NCBI RefSeq assembly: GCF_016862515.1
Contig: NZ_BONC01000049.1
Location: 1-58,633, forward strand
Reading direction: 5' to 3'
DNA: 58,633 nt
From: Asanoa iriomotensis
Lineage (GTDB): Bacteria; Actinomycetota; Actinomycetes; Mycobacteriales; Micromonosporaceae
The position numbers and the translations under genes are program-made. Below, one piece after another: positions 15,843 through 24,218 of this stretch. The notes beneath the pieces were generated by a model. The model made no database searches and was not told the origin of the DNA. It saw only the letters and a program-made list of their open reading frames with translations. Positions within the stretch are counted from its first letter, which is position 1. Every line of letters begins with the position of its first letter.

Positions 15843-18221
15843 GTGACGCCCGTCGATCGCCTGCTGACCGAGCTGCGCGCCCTGCCCGCCGAGGACCGTC
15901 ATCCGGTCTCGCTGCTGCGCAGCTTCTACGAGTTGGGCGAGGTCAGCGAGCCGCCCGCGGTCGAGCCGCCGGAATGGCTGGGGCGGGCGGTCGCCGAGGG
16001 GGTGACGCGCGTCGCGGCAGGCTGGCCGATGAACGCATTGTTCGGTGCCGTGCGGATGCTGGAAAGGCTGGGCCTGGCCAAGCTCGACCACGACGACACG
16101 TACGTCCTCGCGATGGTGTCGTGCCTGGGTGACCGGTGGGACGGTGCGGTGCGCACCGAGGCGCTGCGACGCGACCCCGAGCTGCGCGAGCTGGTGTGGC
16201 GGGTGTTCGAGGTCGAGGGCGGCGGCGAGGTCAGTCTGGCCAATGTGGACAAGTTCAGCGAGCACGACGCCACGTGGGCACAGACCTTCCAGGTGCTCGT
16301 CGCCGACGGCACCCTGGCTCGCGACCGGGTGCTCCGGAGTTGTCTCCAGGCTCTGGGCCGGGACTTCAGCGCCTACCGGGCGGGCTGGTTCGCGCAGTTG
16401 TACCGGAGCCTCGACCCGTCGACGGCCGAGCGCGTCGCGCATCAGCCGTTGTTGCTCCACCTGCTGCGGTCGGCGGTGCCCACGACGGTGTCGTTCGCCG
16501 TCGCACAACTCGCGTTCGTCGCGAAGGCGGGTGCGCTCGACGACGACGGATACACGGCGGAGGCCGCCGCGGCGGTCGTCGCCCCGGCGAAGTCGACCGC
16601 CGTCAGCGCGATAAGCCTTGCCGCGGCAGTGGCGACCCGCCGGCCCGACCTCGCACCGGCGGTCGCGGAGGCGGTGGGTGCCGGGCTCGGACACGCGCAC
16701 CGGGACGTCCAGTCCCGAGCGCTGGCGGTCTTGCGGTCGTCGGGCGCGCGAGACATCGTCGCGGCGCGGCTCGACGAGTTGGAGCCCAGCGTGCACCGCA
16801 CCGCGTCGGACTGGCTCGGTGTGCCCATGGCACGCCCGCTGGCCGAAGACCCCGAAGAGCCGACGCCGACAGTGGCGGCGGACGCGACGGTGGCCGAGTT
16901 GGGCGCGCGGCTGCTCGCCGGTCACCTCGACGCCCTGGACGTGGAGCGCTTCCTCGCGGCCCTCGCGGTCGGCGACCACGCCGGGCTCGACGCCCTGCGG
17001 AAACAGGCGGCCCGGGTGCTCGCCGACACGCGCTGGGACCGATCGTTGCGGCGGCACATCGCCGCCCTCATCGTGGGTGGACCGAAACGGGCGAGCACGG
17101 GACCGGGCACGTTCCTCGCCCGCCGGCTCGGCGAGGTGGCCGCCCGGCGGCCCGCCGCACCGTTGCTGGCCACACCGACCGACTCCCGCGGTTGGCTGGA
17201 CCCGTCGGTCTTCGCCGACCGGCTCGCCGCCAACCCGGAGCCGCGGATGTTCGACCTGGTGGCCGCGCTGTTGCGGCTCGCACCCGACGGTCACGCCGAA
17301 GCGCTGCGGTCGGCCGGCACGTTGCCGGGCGAGCCGGGCGCGGTCGCCCGTTACGCCCTCGGGGGCGCGCCCGCCGAGACAACGACCGCGGCGTGGTGGG
17401 TCGCGGCCGCGCGGTCCCGCAAGCCGTTGACCGACGACCCGCATCTGGTCGCCGCCGGTTTGGACCGGGCAGGCCAGGGCCGAGCAGCCGAGTACCGGCT
17501 GCGCCTGGGAAAAACCGCGTACGACTCCGTCCTGGAGGTGGATCCGGCCGGCGCTCGTGAACGGGCCGACCAGCCGACGGTCGTCGGCCCGTCGAGCGTC
17601 TGGCCTGGCCTGGACGCCGACTGGATCCCGTGGCATGCCGCGATCTGGCCACACGACGCGGAACCATTCTTCGCGGTACGCGCCGCGGAGGTCCTGACGG
17701 CATCGTCGCCGCACCCGGACGTCACGTACGGAACGTCGGCGATCCTCGACACGCTCGTGACGCATCCGGGCCGGCTGGGCCCGATGGCGGCGACGACCCT
17801 GGCGGCCGGGCTGTCGGCTGCCGAGGTGCGCCACCGGGTGCTGGCCGCGGAGGCGTGTGCCCGCCTCGTGCCCGCGGGGCGCATCACGGCGGAGGACCTC
17901 GCGGGCGCGATGGCGCACCTGGCCGGGCACTGCACCGCCACCCGCTGGGCCGCGACCCTGCGCGACGCGGCGCGGACCGGCCCGGCGGCCTCCGCGGCGG
18001 TCGTCGAGGTGTTGGACCACCTGCTGCCCCGGCTCGCCGCGAACCATCCCGGGCTGCACGCCCTCCTCGAGACCCGGCACGAGGAGGCCGTCCGGCTGGG
18101 GCGAGGCGCCGTCGGCGACCCAATGCTGACCTGGCTGCGCACCGTCACCGGCGGCTCCAAGGCGGCTCGTCTCGCCCGGCTCGTCCTGGCCGAGGCGGCG
18201 CACGGAAGCGGGCAGCCGTGA
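15843..18221 (+). CDS. Large HEAT-like helical-repeat protein, DUF6493-like
   Basis: A 792-residue soluble protein from a GTG start. It consists almost wholly of Ala/Leu/Arg-rich helical pairs such as VSFAVAQLAFVAKAG and AAAVATRRPDLAPAVAEAVGAGLGHAHRDVQSRALAVLRSSG, which looks like HEAT/ARM-type repeats. No enzymatic motif is visible. The arrangement and C-terminal pattern (LVTHPGRLGPMAATTLAAGLSAAEVRHRVLAAEA, a final block ending in a Leu/Ala-rich helix) resemble DUF6493-type proteins, an assignment made from memory rather than a search. Its stop overlaps the GTG of the SWIM gene, so the two products are probably made in equal amounts and interact. In other bacteria such proteins occur with MoxR ATPase/VWA genes; none is present here. 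Confidence 0.7.
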   Translation: MTPVDRLLTELRALPAEDRHPVSLLRSFYELGEVSEPPAVEPPEWLGRAVAEGVTRVAAGWPMNALFGAVRMLERLGLAKLDHDDTYVLAMVSCLGDRWDGAVRTEALRRDPELRELVWRVFEVEGGGEVSLANVDKFSEHDATWAQTFQVLVADGTLARDRVLRSCLQALGRDFSAYRAGWFAQLYRSLDPSTAERVAHQPLLLHLLRSAVPTTVSFAVAQLAFVAKAGALDDDGYTAEAAAAVVAPAKSTAVSAISLAAAVATRRPDLAPAVAEAVGAGLGHAHRDVQSRALAVLRSSGARDIVAARLDELEPSVHRTASDWLGVPMARPLAEDPEEPTPTVAADATVAELGARLLAGHLDALDVERFLAALAVGDHAGLDALRKQAARVLADTRWDRSLRRHIAALIVGGPKRASTGPGTFLARRLGEVAARRPAAPLLATPTDSRGWLDPSVFADRLAANPEPRMFDLVAALLRLAPDGHAEALRSAGTLPGEPGAVARYALGGAPAETTTAAWWVAAARSRKPLTDDPHLVAAGLDRAGQGRAAEYRLRLGKTAYDSVLEVDPAGARERADQPTVVGPSSVWPGLDADWIPWHAAIWPHDAEPFFAVRAAEVLTASSPHPDVTYGTSAILDTLVTHPGRLGPMAATTLAAGLSAAEVRHRVLAAEACARLVPAGRITAEDLAGAMAHLAGHCTATRWAATLRDAARTGPAASAAVVEVLDHLLPRLAANHPGLHALLETRHEEAVRLGRGAVGDPMLTWLRTVTGGSKAARLARLVLAEAAHGSGQP

Positions 18222-19564
18222 ACGACGGCGACTATGCGTACAGCTATCTTCGGGAATCGACCATCACGGCCGAATCCGGGCGCTCGTCGGTTCGGCTCGC
18301 GACCTCTGGCGGCCCCGCGTCGCATCCGTACTTCTTCGACGGCTTCGTCGAACGCGCCGACGTGGTCGCGACCGCCCTTCTCGCCGTCGCCCGGGTCGCC
18401 CGCACCCGCTTCTACACGCCACCCGGGATGCTGGCAGCGGTGTTGCGCGCCGCCGACCCGGTCGTCACCAGCGACGGGCACCTGTTGCGGTTCGAGGGCT
18501 TCTCGGCCTGCTGCGGCGTCCACTGCCGGCTCGACCTGCTGCCCGACGGCCTCGACCGGCCGCCGGCGGACACCGGCACCACCAATGTGGACTTCAACCC
18601 GCCGATGCGTGACGCGCTCGCGAGGGTGGGCGGTGCTGACCCGGTGCACCTCGCGGTCGGCACCGACGAGGTCCGGGTCACGACGCTGGACACGTCGGTG
18701 GTCGAGCGTCGTGTTCCGCTGCCGGAGCGGTGGGTCAAAGGCTTCGGCGACGTGCAGGCGGCAACAGCCGCCATGAGCGTCCGGTTCGAAACGTCCGCGG
18801 TCGCACTGCGCCGTTTCCTCCAGGCGCTGCCGCCCACCCCGCAACGCGGTGTGCTCTACGCCGTCCCGGCCGCCGGTGGGCTGCGGCTCGCCTCCCGACC
18901 GTCCACCGGCGCCGTGCCGATCTCGGCCGTGGAACGGCTGCGGGTCCTCGACCCGTTGCTGCGCCATGCGCAAGCCGTGCACGTGTACGCGAAGGACTCC
19001 GGGGGAGAAGCAGCCAGCGCCTGGCAGATCGACCTAGCGCAGGCCCGGATCACCGTGACAGTGAGCCCCGCCGCCAGTCGCGGCTTCTCCGGCGAGGGCG
19101 GGCTGCTGGAGGATCTCGCCGACGGCGATGCCACCACGGACGCCGACCTCGTCTCGGCAAGAATGGCGTACGACCCGGCCATCGACGTCCCGGCGCTGGC
19201 GCGGGACACCGGCCTGGCGGAGCACCGCGTGCGAAGAGCGCTGACCCACCTCGCGGCCGCCGGCCGGGTCGGCTTCGACTTCGAAACGGGCTCGTACTTC
19301 CACCGCGAACTGCCGTACCGCCCCGAGACGACGAACGCCCGACATCCCCGCCTCCGCGACGCCGGGGCTCTGGTGGCGGGCGGCCACGTGGTCCTCGCCC
19401 CAGGGGAGGCCGTCGTCCGAAGCGGACCCACGACCTACGTCGTCCGCTCGACGCCGGACGGCGACCGATGCACCTGCGCGTGGTTCGGCGCACACGGCAC
19501 GAGCCGCGGACCCTGCAAACACGCCCTCGCCGTCCGGATAGCCCGGCAGAAAGCTAGGCCGTGA
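18218..19564 (+). CDS. SWIM zinc-finger protein
   Basis: A 448-residue protein beginning at a GTG that overlaps the previous stop codon. The C-terminal 35 residues hold a complete SWIM finger: CTCAWFGAHGTSRGPCKHALAVRIA, i.e. C-x-C-x(n)-C-x-H, a zinc site used for DNA or protein binding. The N-terminal 300 residues are unassigned but contain an ordered alpha/beta region (RADVVATALLAVARVARTRFYTPPGMLAAVLRAADPVV). Residues about 325-360 (ALARDTGLAEHRVRRALTHLAAAGRVGFD) look like a winged-helix segment. It is coupled to the HEAT-like gene. It overlaps the end of the convergent TetR gene by 11 bases. Confidence 0.82.
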   Translation: MNDGDYAYSYLRESTITAESGRSSVRLATSGGPASHPYFFDGFVERADVVATALLAVARVARTRFYTPPGMLAAVLRAADPVVTSDGHLLRFEGFSACCGVHCRLDLLPDGLDRPPADTGTTNVDFNPPMRDALARVGGADPVHLAVGTDEVRVTTLDTSVVERRVPLPERWVKGFGDVQAATAAMSVRFETSAVALRRFLQALPPTPQRGVLYAVPAAGGLRLASRPSTGAVPISAVERLRVLDPLLRHAQAVHVYAKDSGGEAASAWQIDLAQARITVTVSPAASRGFSGEGGLLEDLADGDATTDADLVSARMAYDPAIDVPALARDTGLAEHRVRRALTHLAAAGRVGFDFETGSYFHRELPYRPETTNARHPRLRDAGALVAGGHVVLAPGEAVVRSGPTTYVVRSTPDGDRCTCAWFGAHGTSRGPCKHALAVRIARQKARP

Positions 19565-20273
19565 GCGCGACGGCGATCAGCCGCACGGCCGCGGTCAGGG
19601 CCGCGCGGGGGTTGTCGCGCCAGTCCGGTGTCGGTGGCGTCAGGGCCGTCGAGCGGGGGTAGCGGTCGGCCAGGTCCGGGATGTGGGTCCGGATCGCGGT
19701 GGCGCGGGCCAGCCATTCGTCGACACCCCGTTGCGACATCCGCTGGTACGCCGCCGTGGTGGCCGCGGTCGCGCGGACCGTCGCGTACAGCATGGTGATG
19801 GTCGTCGTCCGGCGGTCGTCCGGCACCTGCCACGTCGCCAGGATCGCGGCCAGGCGCTCGAGCCAGTCCTGCTCGTTGGGCCCCTGGCTGGCCTCCGACC
19901 ACGGCCGTTCCGTCAGCCACGGGTGGGCCACGTAGACGTCGAACAGCGCGCCCGACCAGGCCAACAGGGACTCGGCCAGGGAACCTGCCGGGTCCGTCCA
20001 GGACGGCATCGCGCTGGCCTGGTCCTGCATCAGGGCCAGGAGGTGCTCCTTGGTGCCCACGTACGGGTAGAGGGCCATCGCGGTTTTGCCCAGCCGCGCC
20101 GCGATCGCGCGGGTGGAGACCGCGGGCAGGCCGTCGGCGTCGGCCAGCGCGATGCCGACCCGGAGGATCTCGTCGAGGTCTAGCTGCTGGGCCGGGCCTC
20201 GGCGCGGGGTGGGCAGCGCGGTGCCCCGATGGCGCCAGAGCCGGCGCACGTGTGCATCGATGTCGTCGGTCAT
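19554..20273 (-). CDS. TetR-family regulator
   Basis: A 239-residue repressor with the start at 20273. The N-terminal HTH is LDEILRVGIALADADGLPAVSTRAIAARLGKTAMALYPYVGTKEHLLAL (residues about 30-80), the standard TetR layout. The C-terminal ligand domain is of the TetR_C type common in actinobacteria (AWSGALFDVYVAHPWLTERP). It is transcribed divergently from the alpha/beta hydrolase gene with only 25 bases between the two starts, so it very likely controls both genes. Confidence 0.88.
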   Translation of the reverse strand: MTDDIDAHVRRLWRHRGTALPTPRRGPAQQLDLDEILRVGIALADADGLPAVSTRAIAARLGKTAMALYPYVGTKEHLLALMQDQASAMPSWTDPAGSLAESLLAWSGALFDVYVAHPWLTERPWSEASQGPNEQDWLERLAAILATWQVPDDRRTTTITMLYATVRATAATTAAYQRMSQRGVDEWLARATAIRTHIPDLADRYPRSTALTPPTPDWRDNPRAALTAAVRLIAVALTA

Positions 20274-20298
20274 AGTCCTTACAGTGTATAGTGTTTTT
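20274..20298. promoter_or_regulatory. Compact divergent promoter between TetR and hydrolase genes
   Basis: The 25-base gap contains TATAGT at 20287-20292, placed 6 bases before the hydrolase ATG, so that transcript is probably leaderless. On the other strand TACACT and an AAGGA ribosome site precede the TetR ATG. AGTGT occurs twice with a 2-base spacer (AGTGTATAGTGT), the likely core of the repressor site. Confidence 0.55.
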
Positions 20299-21162
20299 AT
20301 GACTGCCGCACGCATGCACGACGACACGACGATCGAGGTGGCCGTCCGCGGTGCCGGACCGGCCGTTCTGCTGTCCGTCGACACGACGCCGATCGAGGGT
20401 GAGGCCGCCGACCAGCTGCGGGCCTGGGGCGCCGACCCGGCGCTGGGCCACAACCTCGCCACCGGTCTCGCCGAGGCGGGCTTCCGGGTCGTCACCGCCG
20501 ACTACGAGGGCCACCTGGCCGACCACCCCAAGCCCGACACCCTGACCCCGGACGCCGTCGCGGCCGACCTGCTCGCGATCGCCGCCGCGGGCGGTGCGGA
20601 CCGCTTCGCCTACTACGGCTACTCCTGGCTCGCCCTCGCGGGCCTGCAGCTCGCGCTGCGCACCGACCGGCTCACCGCCCTCGCGATGGGCGGCTACCCG
20701 CCGCTCGGCGGCCCTTACGACGCGATGCTCTCGGTCACCCGCACCGCGCACGAGATGGCGGTGGCCAACCAGGGCAAGGTCTTCGCACCCGCGGAGCCCG
20801 GCGACTGGGACTCGGCCGAGGTCACCAGGACACCGGACCAGACGCGGCAGTACGTGACCCTCTACGAGTCCCTGCGCGGCTTCGACGAACGCGCGGCGCT
20901 GCCCCGGCTGACGATCCCACGCCTCGCCTTCGCCGGCGCCGACGACAACATCACTTATGGTCCGAAGTGGAACGACGCACACGTCGCGATCGGTGAGCCG
21001 CTCGCCCGCCACCGCGCCGAGCTGGAAGCCGCGGGCTGGGCGGTCACGGTCCTCCCGAGCGCCGACCACATGAGCGCCATGCGCGCGGAGGTCGTCTTGC
21101 CGCTGCTGACCCCGTGGCTGACCGAAGCCGTCAGGTCAAGCGCAGGCCGGCTTTCCGGCTGA
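20299..21162 (+). CDS. Alpha/beta hydrolase controlled by the adjacent TetR regulator
   Basis: A 287-residue protein whose start is fixed by the TATAGT element 6 bases upstream. It has the alpha/beta hydrolase order of a first strand AVLLSVDTTPIEG, a nucleophile elbow YYGYSWLALAG (Ser in GYSW), an acid strand FAGADDNITYG and a C-terminal His in PSADHMSAM. The oxyanion segment lacks the usual HG pair (VDTTPIEG instead), a departure seen in some actinobacterial members. Its substrate probably is, or resembles, the TetR ligand. The 3' end overlaps the convergent MerR gene by 32 bases. Confidence 0.8.
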   Translation: MTAARMHDDTTIEVAVRGAGPAVLLSVDTTPIEGEAADQLRAWGADPALGHNLATGLAEAGFRVVTADYEGHLADHPKPDTLTPDAVAADLLAIAAAGGADRFAYYGYSWLALAGLQLALRTDRLTALAMGGYPPLGGPYDAMLSVTRTAHEMAVANQGKVFAPAEPGDWDSAEVTRTPDQTRQYVTLYESLRGFDERAALPRLTIPRLAFAGADDNITYGPKWNDAHVAIGEPLARHRAELEAAGWAVTVLPSADHMSAMRAEVVLPLLTPWLTEAVRSSAGRLSG

Positions 21163-21547
21163 CGGCCGCGCGGAAGTGGGGGCACGTCGTCCAGTCGTCG
21201 GCCGGGCAGCGGGCCGCGTGGTCGAGCATCTCCCGCGCCGCCGCCAAGGTGCGGATCTGGGCGTCGACCGCCTCCCGGTGCGCCCAGAACGCCGCCCGGC
21301 GTTCCGGGCCGGCCGCGACCAGCAGATCGCGGATGTCCGCCAGCGCGAGGCCCGCGTCCTTGGCCAGCAGGACAGCGGCCACGCGTTCCACATCGGCCGG
21401 CCCGTAGGACCGCCGCCCAGCAGAGTTCCTTGCCGGCGTTAGCAGGCCCATCTCCTCCCAGTGCCGCAGCACGTGCGTGGCCAGCCCGAACCGGGCGGCC
21501 AGGTCGCCGATCGCGATGGTTGACTTCAGGTCGACCTGAACTCGCAT
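21131..21547 (-). CDS. MerR-family regulator
   Basis: A 138-residue protein. The N-terminal winged HTH reads IAIGDLAARFGLATHVLRHWEEMGLLTPARNSAGRRSYGPADVERV, the normal MerR pattern, followed by the dimerisation coiled coil (AHREAVDAQIRTLAAAREMLDHAARC). A Cys pair in ARCPADDWTTCPHF near the C-terminus could sense metal or redox state. The gene is divergent from the methyltransferase, with 9 bases between the two start codons, and it overlaps the end of the hydrolase gene. Confidence 0.87.
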   Translation of the reverse strand: MRVQVDLKSTIAIGDLAARFGLATHVLRHWEEMGLLTPARNSAGRRSYGPADVERVAAVLLAKDAGLALADIRDLLVAAGPERRAAFWAHREAVDAQIRTLAAAREMLDHAARCPADDWTTCPHFRAAVSRKAGLRLT

Positions 21548-21556
21548 GCTCCCATC

Positions 21557-22273
21557 ATGACGATCGCACCCGGCTTCCTCGCCGCCCTCGACCGGTTCGA
21601 GACGCTGCCCGACGCGCGGCGGCTCCGCGAACACAGCTACGACCTGCTGGAGCTGAAGCCCGGCGACGAGGTGGTCGACGTCGGCTGCGGCACCGGCCGC
21701 GCGGTGGCCGAACTGGCCGAGCGTGGCGCGGTCGCGACGGGGGTCGACAACAACCCGGCGATGGTCGAGGTCGCCCGGCAGCGGCACACCCGCTGCCGCT
21801 TCCAGGTCGGCGACGCGCTGGAGCTGCCGTTCGCGGACGGCCAGCTCGCCGGCTACCGCTCCGACAAGGTCCTGCACGACCTCACCGACCCGGCCGCAGC
21901 CCTGGCCGAGGCCGGCCGCGTCCTCAAGAGCCGCGCGCGCGCAGTCGTGATCGACATCGACTGGGACGCGATCATCATCGCCGGCGACGACCCCGCGACG
22001 ACGAGGAATGTCGTTCACGCCCGCACCGACAAGCTGAACGCCGGCTTCGCCGCCCGCCAGGCGCCAGAGCTGCTCCGCGCACAAGGCTTCACCGACGTCG
22101 GTACGACCGCACACCACGAGGTGATCACCACCCCGAACCTCGGCGAGCTGTTCCTAGGCCGGATCGCGGGCGACGCCACCGCGTGGCTCGACGACCAACG
22201 GACCCGGGCGCGCACCGGCGACCTCCTGCTCGTGGTGCCGATCCTGGTCACGACGGCGCGCGCCCCGGGTTGA
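21557..22273 (+). CDS. SAM-dependent methyltransferase, class I
   Basis: A 238-residue protein with the Rossmann-type SAM site VVDVGCGTGRAVAELAERG (motif I, about 40-58), TGVDNNPAMVEVARQR (motif II) and QVGDALELPFADGQL (motif III). RVLKSRARAVVIDIDW is the post-motif strand. It belongs to the UbiE/Methyltransf_11-like group, and no substrate can be assigned. It starts 10 bases from the divergent MerR start, so the promoter of each gene must reach into the other; MerR control is likely. Confidence 0.85.
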   Translation: MTIAPGFLAALDRFETLPDARRLREHSYDLLELKPGDEVVDVGCGTGRAVAELAERGAVATGVDNNPAMVEVARQRHTRCRFQVGDALELPFADGQLAGYRSDKVLHDLTDPAAALAEAGRVLKSRARAVVIDIDWDAIIIAGDDPATTRNVVHARTDKLNAGFAARQAPELLRAQGFTDVGTTAHHEVITTPNLGELFLGRIAGDATAWLDDQRTRARTGDLLLVVPILVTTARAPG

Positions 22274-22281
22274 ACAAAACG

Positions 22282-23340
22282 TCAGCGCCGCGCGCGGACC
22301 GCCGCGGCCAACTCCTCCAGCAGCGTCGCGGTCGTCGACCAGTCGATGCACGCGTCGGTCACCGACTGGCCGCGCACCATCGACGACCCACCCAGGTCCT
22401 GCCGCCCCGCGACCAGGAAGCTCTCCATCATCACGCCGGCGATGCCGCGCTCACCGGCGGCCAGGCGCGCGGCGATGTCGCGTACGACACCGGGCTGTCG
22501 ATTGTGGTCCTTGGCGCTGTTGCCGTGACTGGCGTCGATCATCAGCCGCTGCGGCAGCCCGGCCGCACCGAGCTTGCCCAGCGCGTCCGAGACATGCGCC
22601 GCGGAGTAGTTCGGCCCGCTCGCACCGCCGCGCAGCATCAGGTGGCAGTCCGGGTTGCCGGTCGTGGTGACCAGGGCGGCGATCCCGTCCAGGTTGATGC
22701 CCATGAAAACGTGGCTGGCCGCCGCGGCCCGGATCCCGTCGACCGCGTCGCCGATGTCGCCCGAGGTCGAGTTCTTGATCCCGATCGGCATCGACAGGCC
22801 GCTGCAGAGCTGCCGGTGGGTCTGGCTGGCCGCGGTCCGCGCGCCGATCGAACCCCAGCTCACGATGTCGGCGATGAACTGCGGCGTGATCGGGTCGAGG
22901 AACTCGCAGCCGACCGGCAGGCCCAGCGCGGAGACGTCGAGCAGGAGTTGGCGGGCGAGCCGCAGGCCGCGGTTGACGTCGAAGCCGCCGGACAGCTCCG
23001 GGTCGTTGATCAGGCCCTTCCAGCCGACGGTCGTGCGGGGCTTCTCGAAGTACGTGCGCATCACCACCCGCAGCTCGCCCGAGACCTGTTCGGCGACGGC
23101 CGCCAACCGCTGCGCGTACTCCATGGCCGCGTCCGTGTCGTGGATCGAGCAGGGCCCGACGATCACCAGCAGGCGGTCGTCGCGCCCGTCCAGGATGTCG
23201 ACGACCTCGGCCCGCCCGCGGCTGACCACGTCGGCGACCCCGGGGTTGACCGGGAACTCGTGGCGGAGCAGCGCGGGAGAGATCAACGGACTCATCCGGG
23301 CGATGCGGGCGTCGTCGAGCGCCGCGGCGGTGATAGACAT
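22282..23340 (-). CDS. 3-deoxy-7-phosphoheptulonate (DAHP) synthase, class I AroF/G/H type
   Basis: A 352-residue cytoplasmic enzyme condensing phosphoenolpyruvate and erythrose 4-phosphate, the first step of the shikimate pathway. It contains VIVGPCSIHD, MRTYFEKPRTTVGWKGL, IGARTAASQTHRQL, PIGIKNSTSG and MIDASHGNSAKDH, covering the PEP/E4P site and the metal ligands (Cys in GPCS, His in SHGN, with Glu and Asp later). The length matches E. coli AroG/F/H. The start has a GAGAGGA ribosome site. Upstream lie a Tyr-Trp-Phe leader peptide and hairpins, so expression is probably attenuated by aromatic amino acid supply. Confidence 0.95.
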   Translation of the reverse strand: MSITAAALDDARIARMSPLISPALLRHEFPVNPGVADVVSRGRAEVVDILDGRDDRLLVIVGPCSIHDTDAAMEYAQRLAAVAEQVSGELRVVMRTYFEKPRTTVGWKGLINDPELSGGFDVNRGLRLARQLLLDVSALGLPVGCEFLDPITPQFIADIVSWGSIGARTAASQTHRQLCSGLSMPIGIKNSTSGDIGDAVDGIRAAAASHVFMGINLDGIAALVTTTGNPDCHLMLRGGASGPNYSAAHVSDALGKLGAAGLPQRLMIDASHGNSAKDHNRQPGVVRDIAARLAAGERGIAGVMMESFLVAGRQDLGGSSMVRGQSVTDACIDWSTTATLLEELAAAVRARR

Positions 23341-23377
23341 GGCGTCCTCTCATGGGCGAGCCGCCCTCGGACGCGTG

Positions 23378-23404
23378 CCGAGCCGGCTCAGTGATCCGGC
23401 TCGG
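23378..23404 (-). promoter_or_regulatory. Attenuator hairpin between leader peptide and DAHP synthase
   Basis: On the minus strand the arms CCGAGCCGG and CCGGCTCGG pair perfectly over 9 bp with a 9-base loop. The hairpin starts 9 bases after the leader stop codon. A second small hairpin (GGGCG-GCT-CGCCC) follows before the ribosome site. No U tract is present, so the switch may act on translation or use a non-canonical terminator. Confidence 0.7.
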
Positions 23405-23413
23405 GGGTGAAGG

Positions 23414-23479
23414 TCAGCGCAGCGGTACGCCCGCCGACCCCATCCGGGCCGGAGGTGTAAACCAATACTGGCGCTGCAC
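23414..23479 (-). CDS. Aromatic leader peptide (21 residues, Tyr-Trp-Phe)
   Basis: A GTG-to-TGA frame of 22 codons starting MQRQYWFTPP, with consecutive Tyr, Trp and Phe codons (TAT TGG TTT) at positions 5-7. TAGTGT at 23492-23487 is a good -10 element 7 bases upstream of the GTG, so the peptide is probably translated from a leaderless mRNA. Its place before a DAHP synthase and a hairpin is the standard layout for ribosome-mediated attenuation. Stalling at any of the three aromatic codons would report shortage of any end product. Confidence 0.85.
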   Translation of the reverse strand: MQRQYWFTPPARMGSAGVPLR

Positions 23480-23537
23480 GGAAGCGACACTAGCAGACGG
23501 CGCGCCCCGGCCCACCGCCCGGAGCACGCCGCCCACG

Positions 23538-24056
23538 TCACACCTGGAAGGGGTTGCCGAAGTAGCCGACCAGGGTCAGGTCCTTCGGCGGGGAGGTCGA
23601 TGCGCTCTTGGCCCGCCCCACCTCGATCCGCAGGTATCTGGGCTCCAGGTCGTAGCAGCCGTGCGGATCGTCGAAGCAGAAGTTCTCCAGCCCCACGTTG
23701 ATCGCCAACGCTTCGTCCTGGCCGTTGCAGCTCGTCCGCGAATGCATCTTGTACGACCAGGCGCCGGTCCAGTACGACGTGTCGTAGGCGCCCATGATCC
23801 AGACGCGGGCGCAGTAGCCGTCGGTGGACATGTCCTTGAGCAGGAACGGCACCTGCGCGTAACCGTTCAGGTGCCAGGTGATCTCCGAGCCCGAGATCCG
23901 TGCCCTGGACACACCGCCGACCACGTGCACGACGTCCGGGACATCCGCCCGCTCGGTCTCGTCGGCGTGCGCCGGGCTGGGCATCGCCACCGTCACCAGC
24001 CCTGACATCAGCGCGGCCAGGACGAGCAGCGCTCGCCAGCGTCTTGCCTGTCGCAT
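23538..24056 (-). CDS. Secreted protein of unknown function
   Basis: A 172-residue product starting MRQARRWRALLVLAALMSGLV, a clear Sec signal peptide cleaved after AHA near residue 30. The mature part (about 140 residues) has five Cys (in DGYCARV, SRTSCNGQ, ENFCFDD and HGCYDLE), enough for two disulfides, and several aromatic-rich strands (YDTSYWTGAWSYKMHSRT). I recognise no family. The mid-region resembles small extracellular beta proteins of actinomycetes, but no function can be stated. The start at 24056 is set by the signal peptide; an upstream ATG would add an unrelated leader. Confidence 0.7.
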   Translation of the reverse strand: MRQARRWRALLVLAALMSGLVTVAMPSPAHADETERADVPDVVHVVGGVSRARISGSEITWHLNGYAQVPFLLKDMSTDGYCARVWIMGAYDTSYWTGAWSYKMHSRTSCNGQDEALAINVGLENFCFDDPHGCYDLEPRYLRIEVGRAKSASTSPPKDLTLVGYFGNPFQV

Positions 24057-24218
24057 TTCGTACCCCCGTGCGTAGCGGTCATGTGCCGGCCAGGCTGGCA
24101 CCCCGCGACGCTCGCGATCCAGGTGTTTCGGCTCTGGCCGAAGGTTGCGTGATCCCGCAACAGCGGTTCGCACCACGGCGGCACGCACTTACCGTCGTCG
24201 CTGCGACGGGGGGGACGG

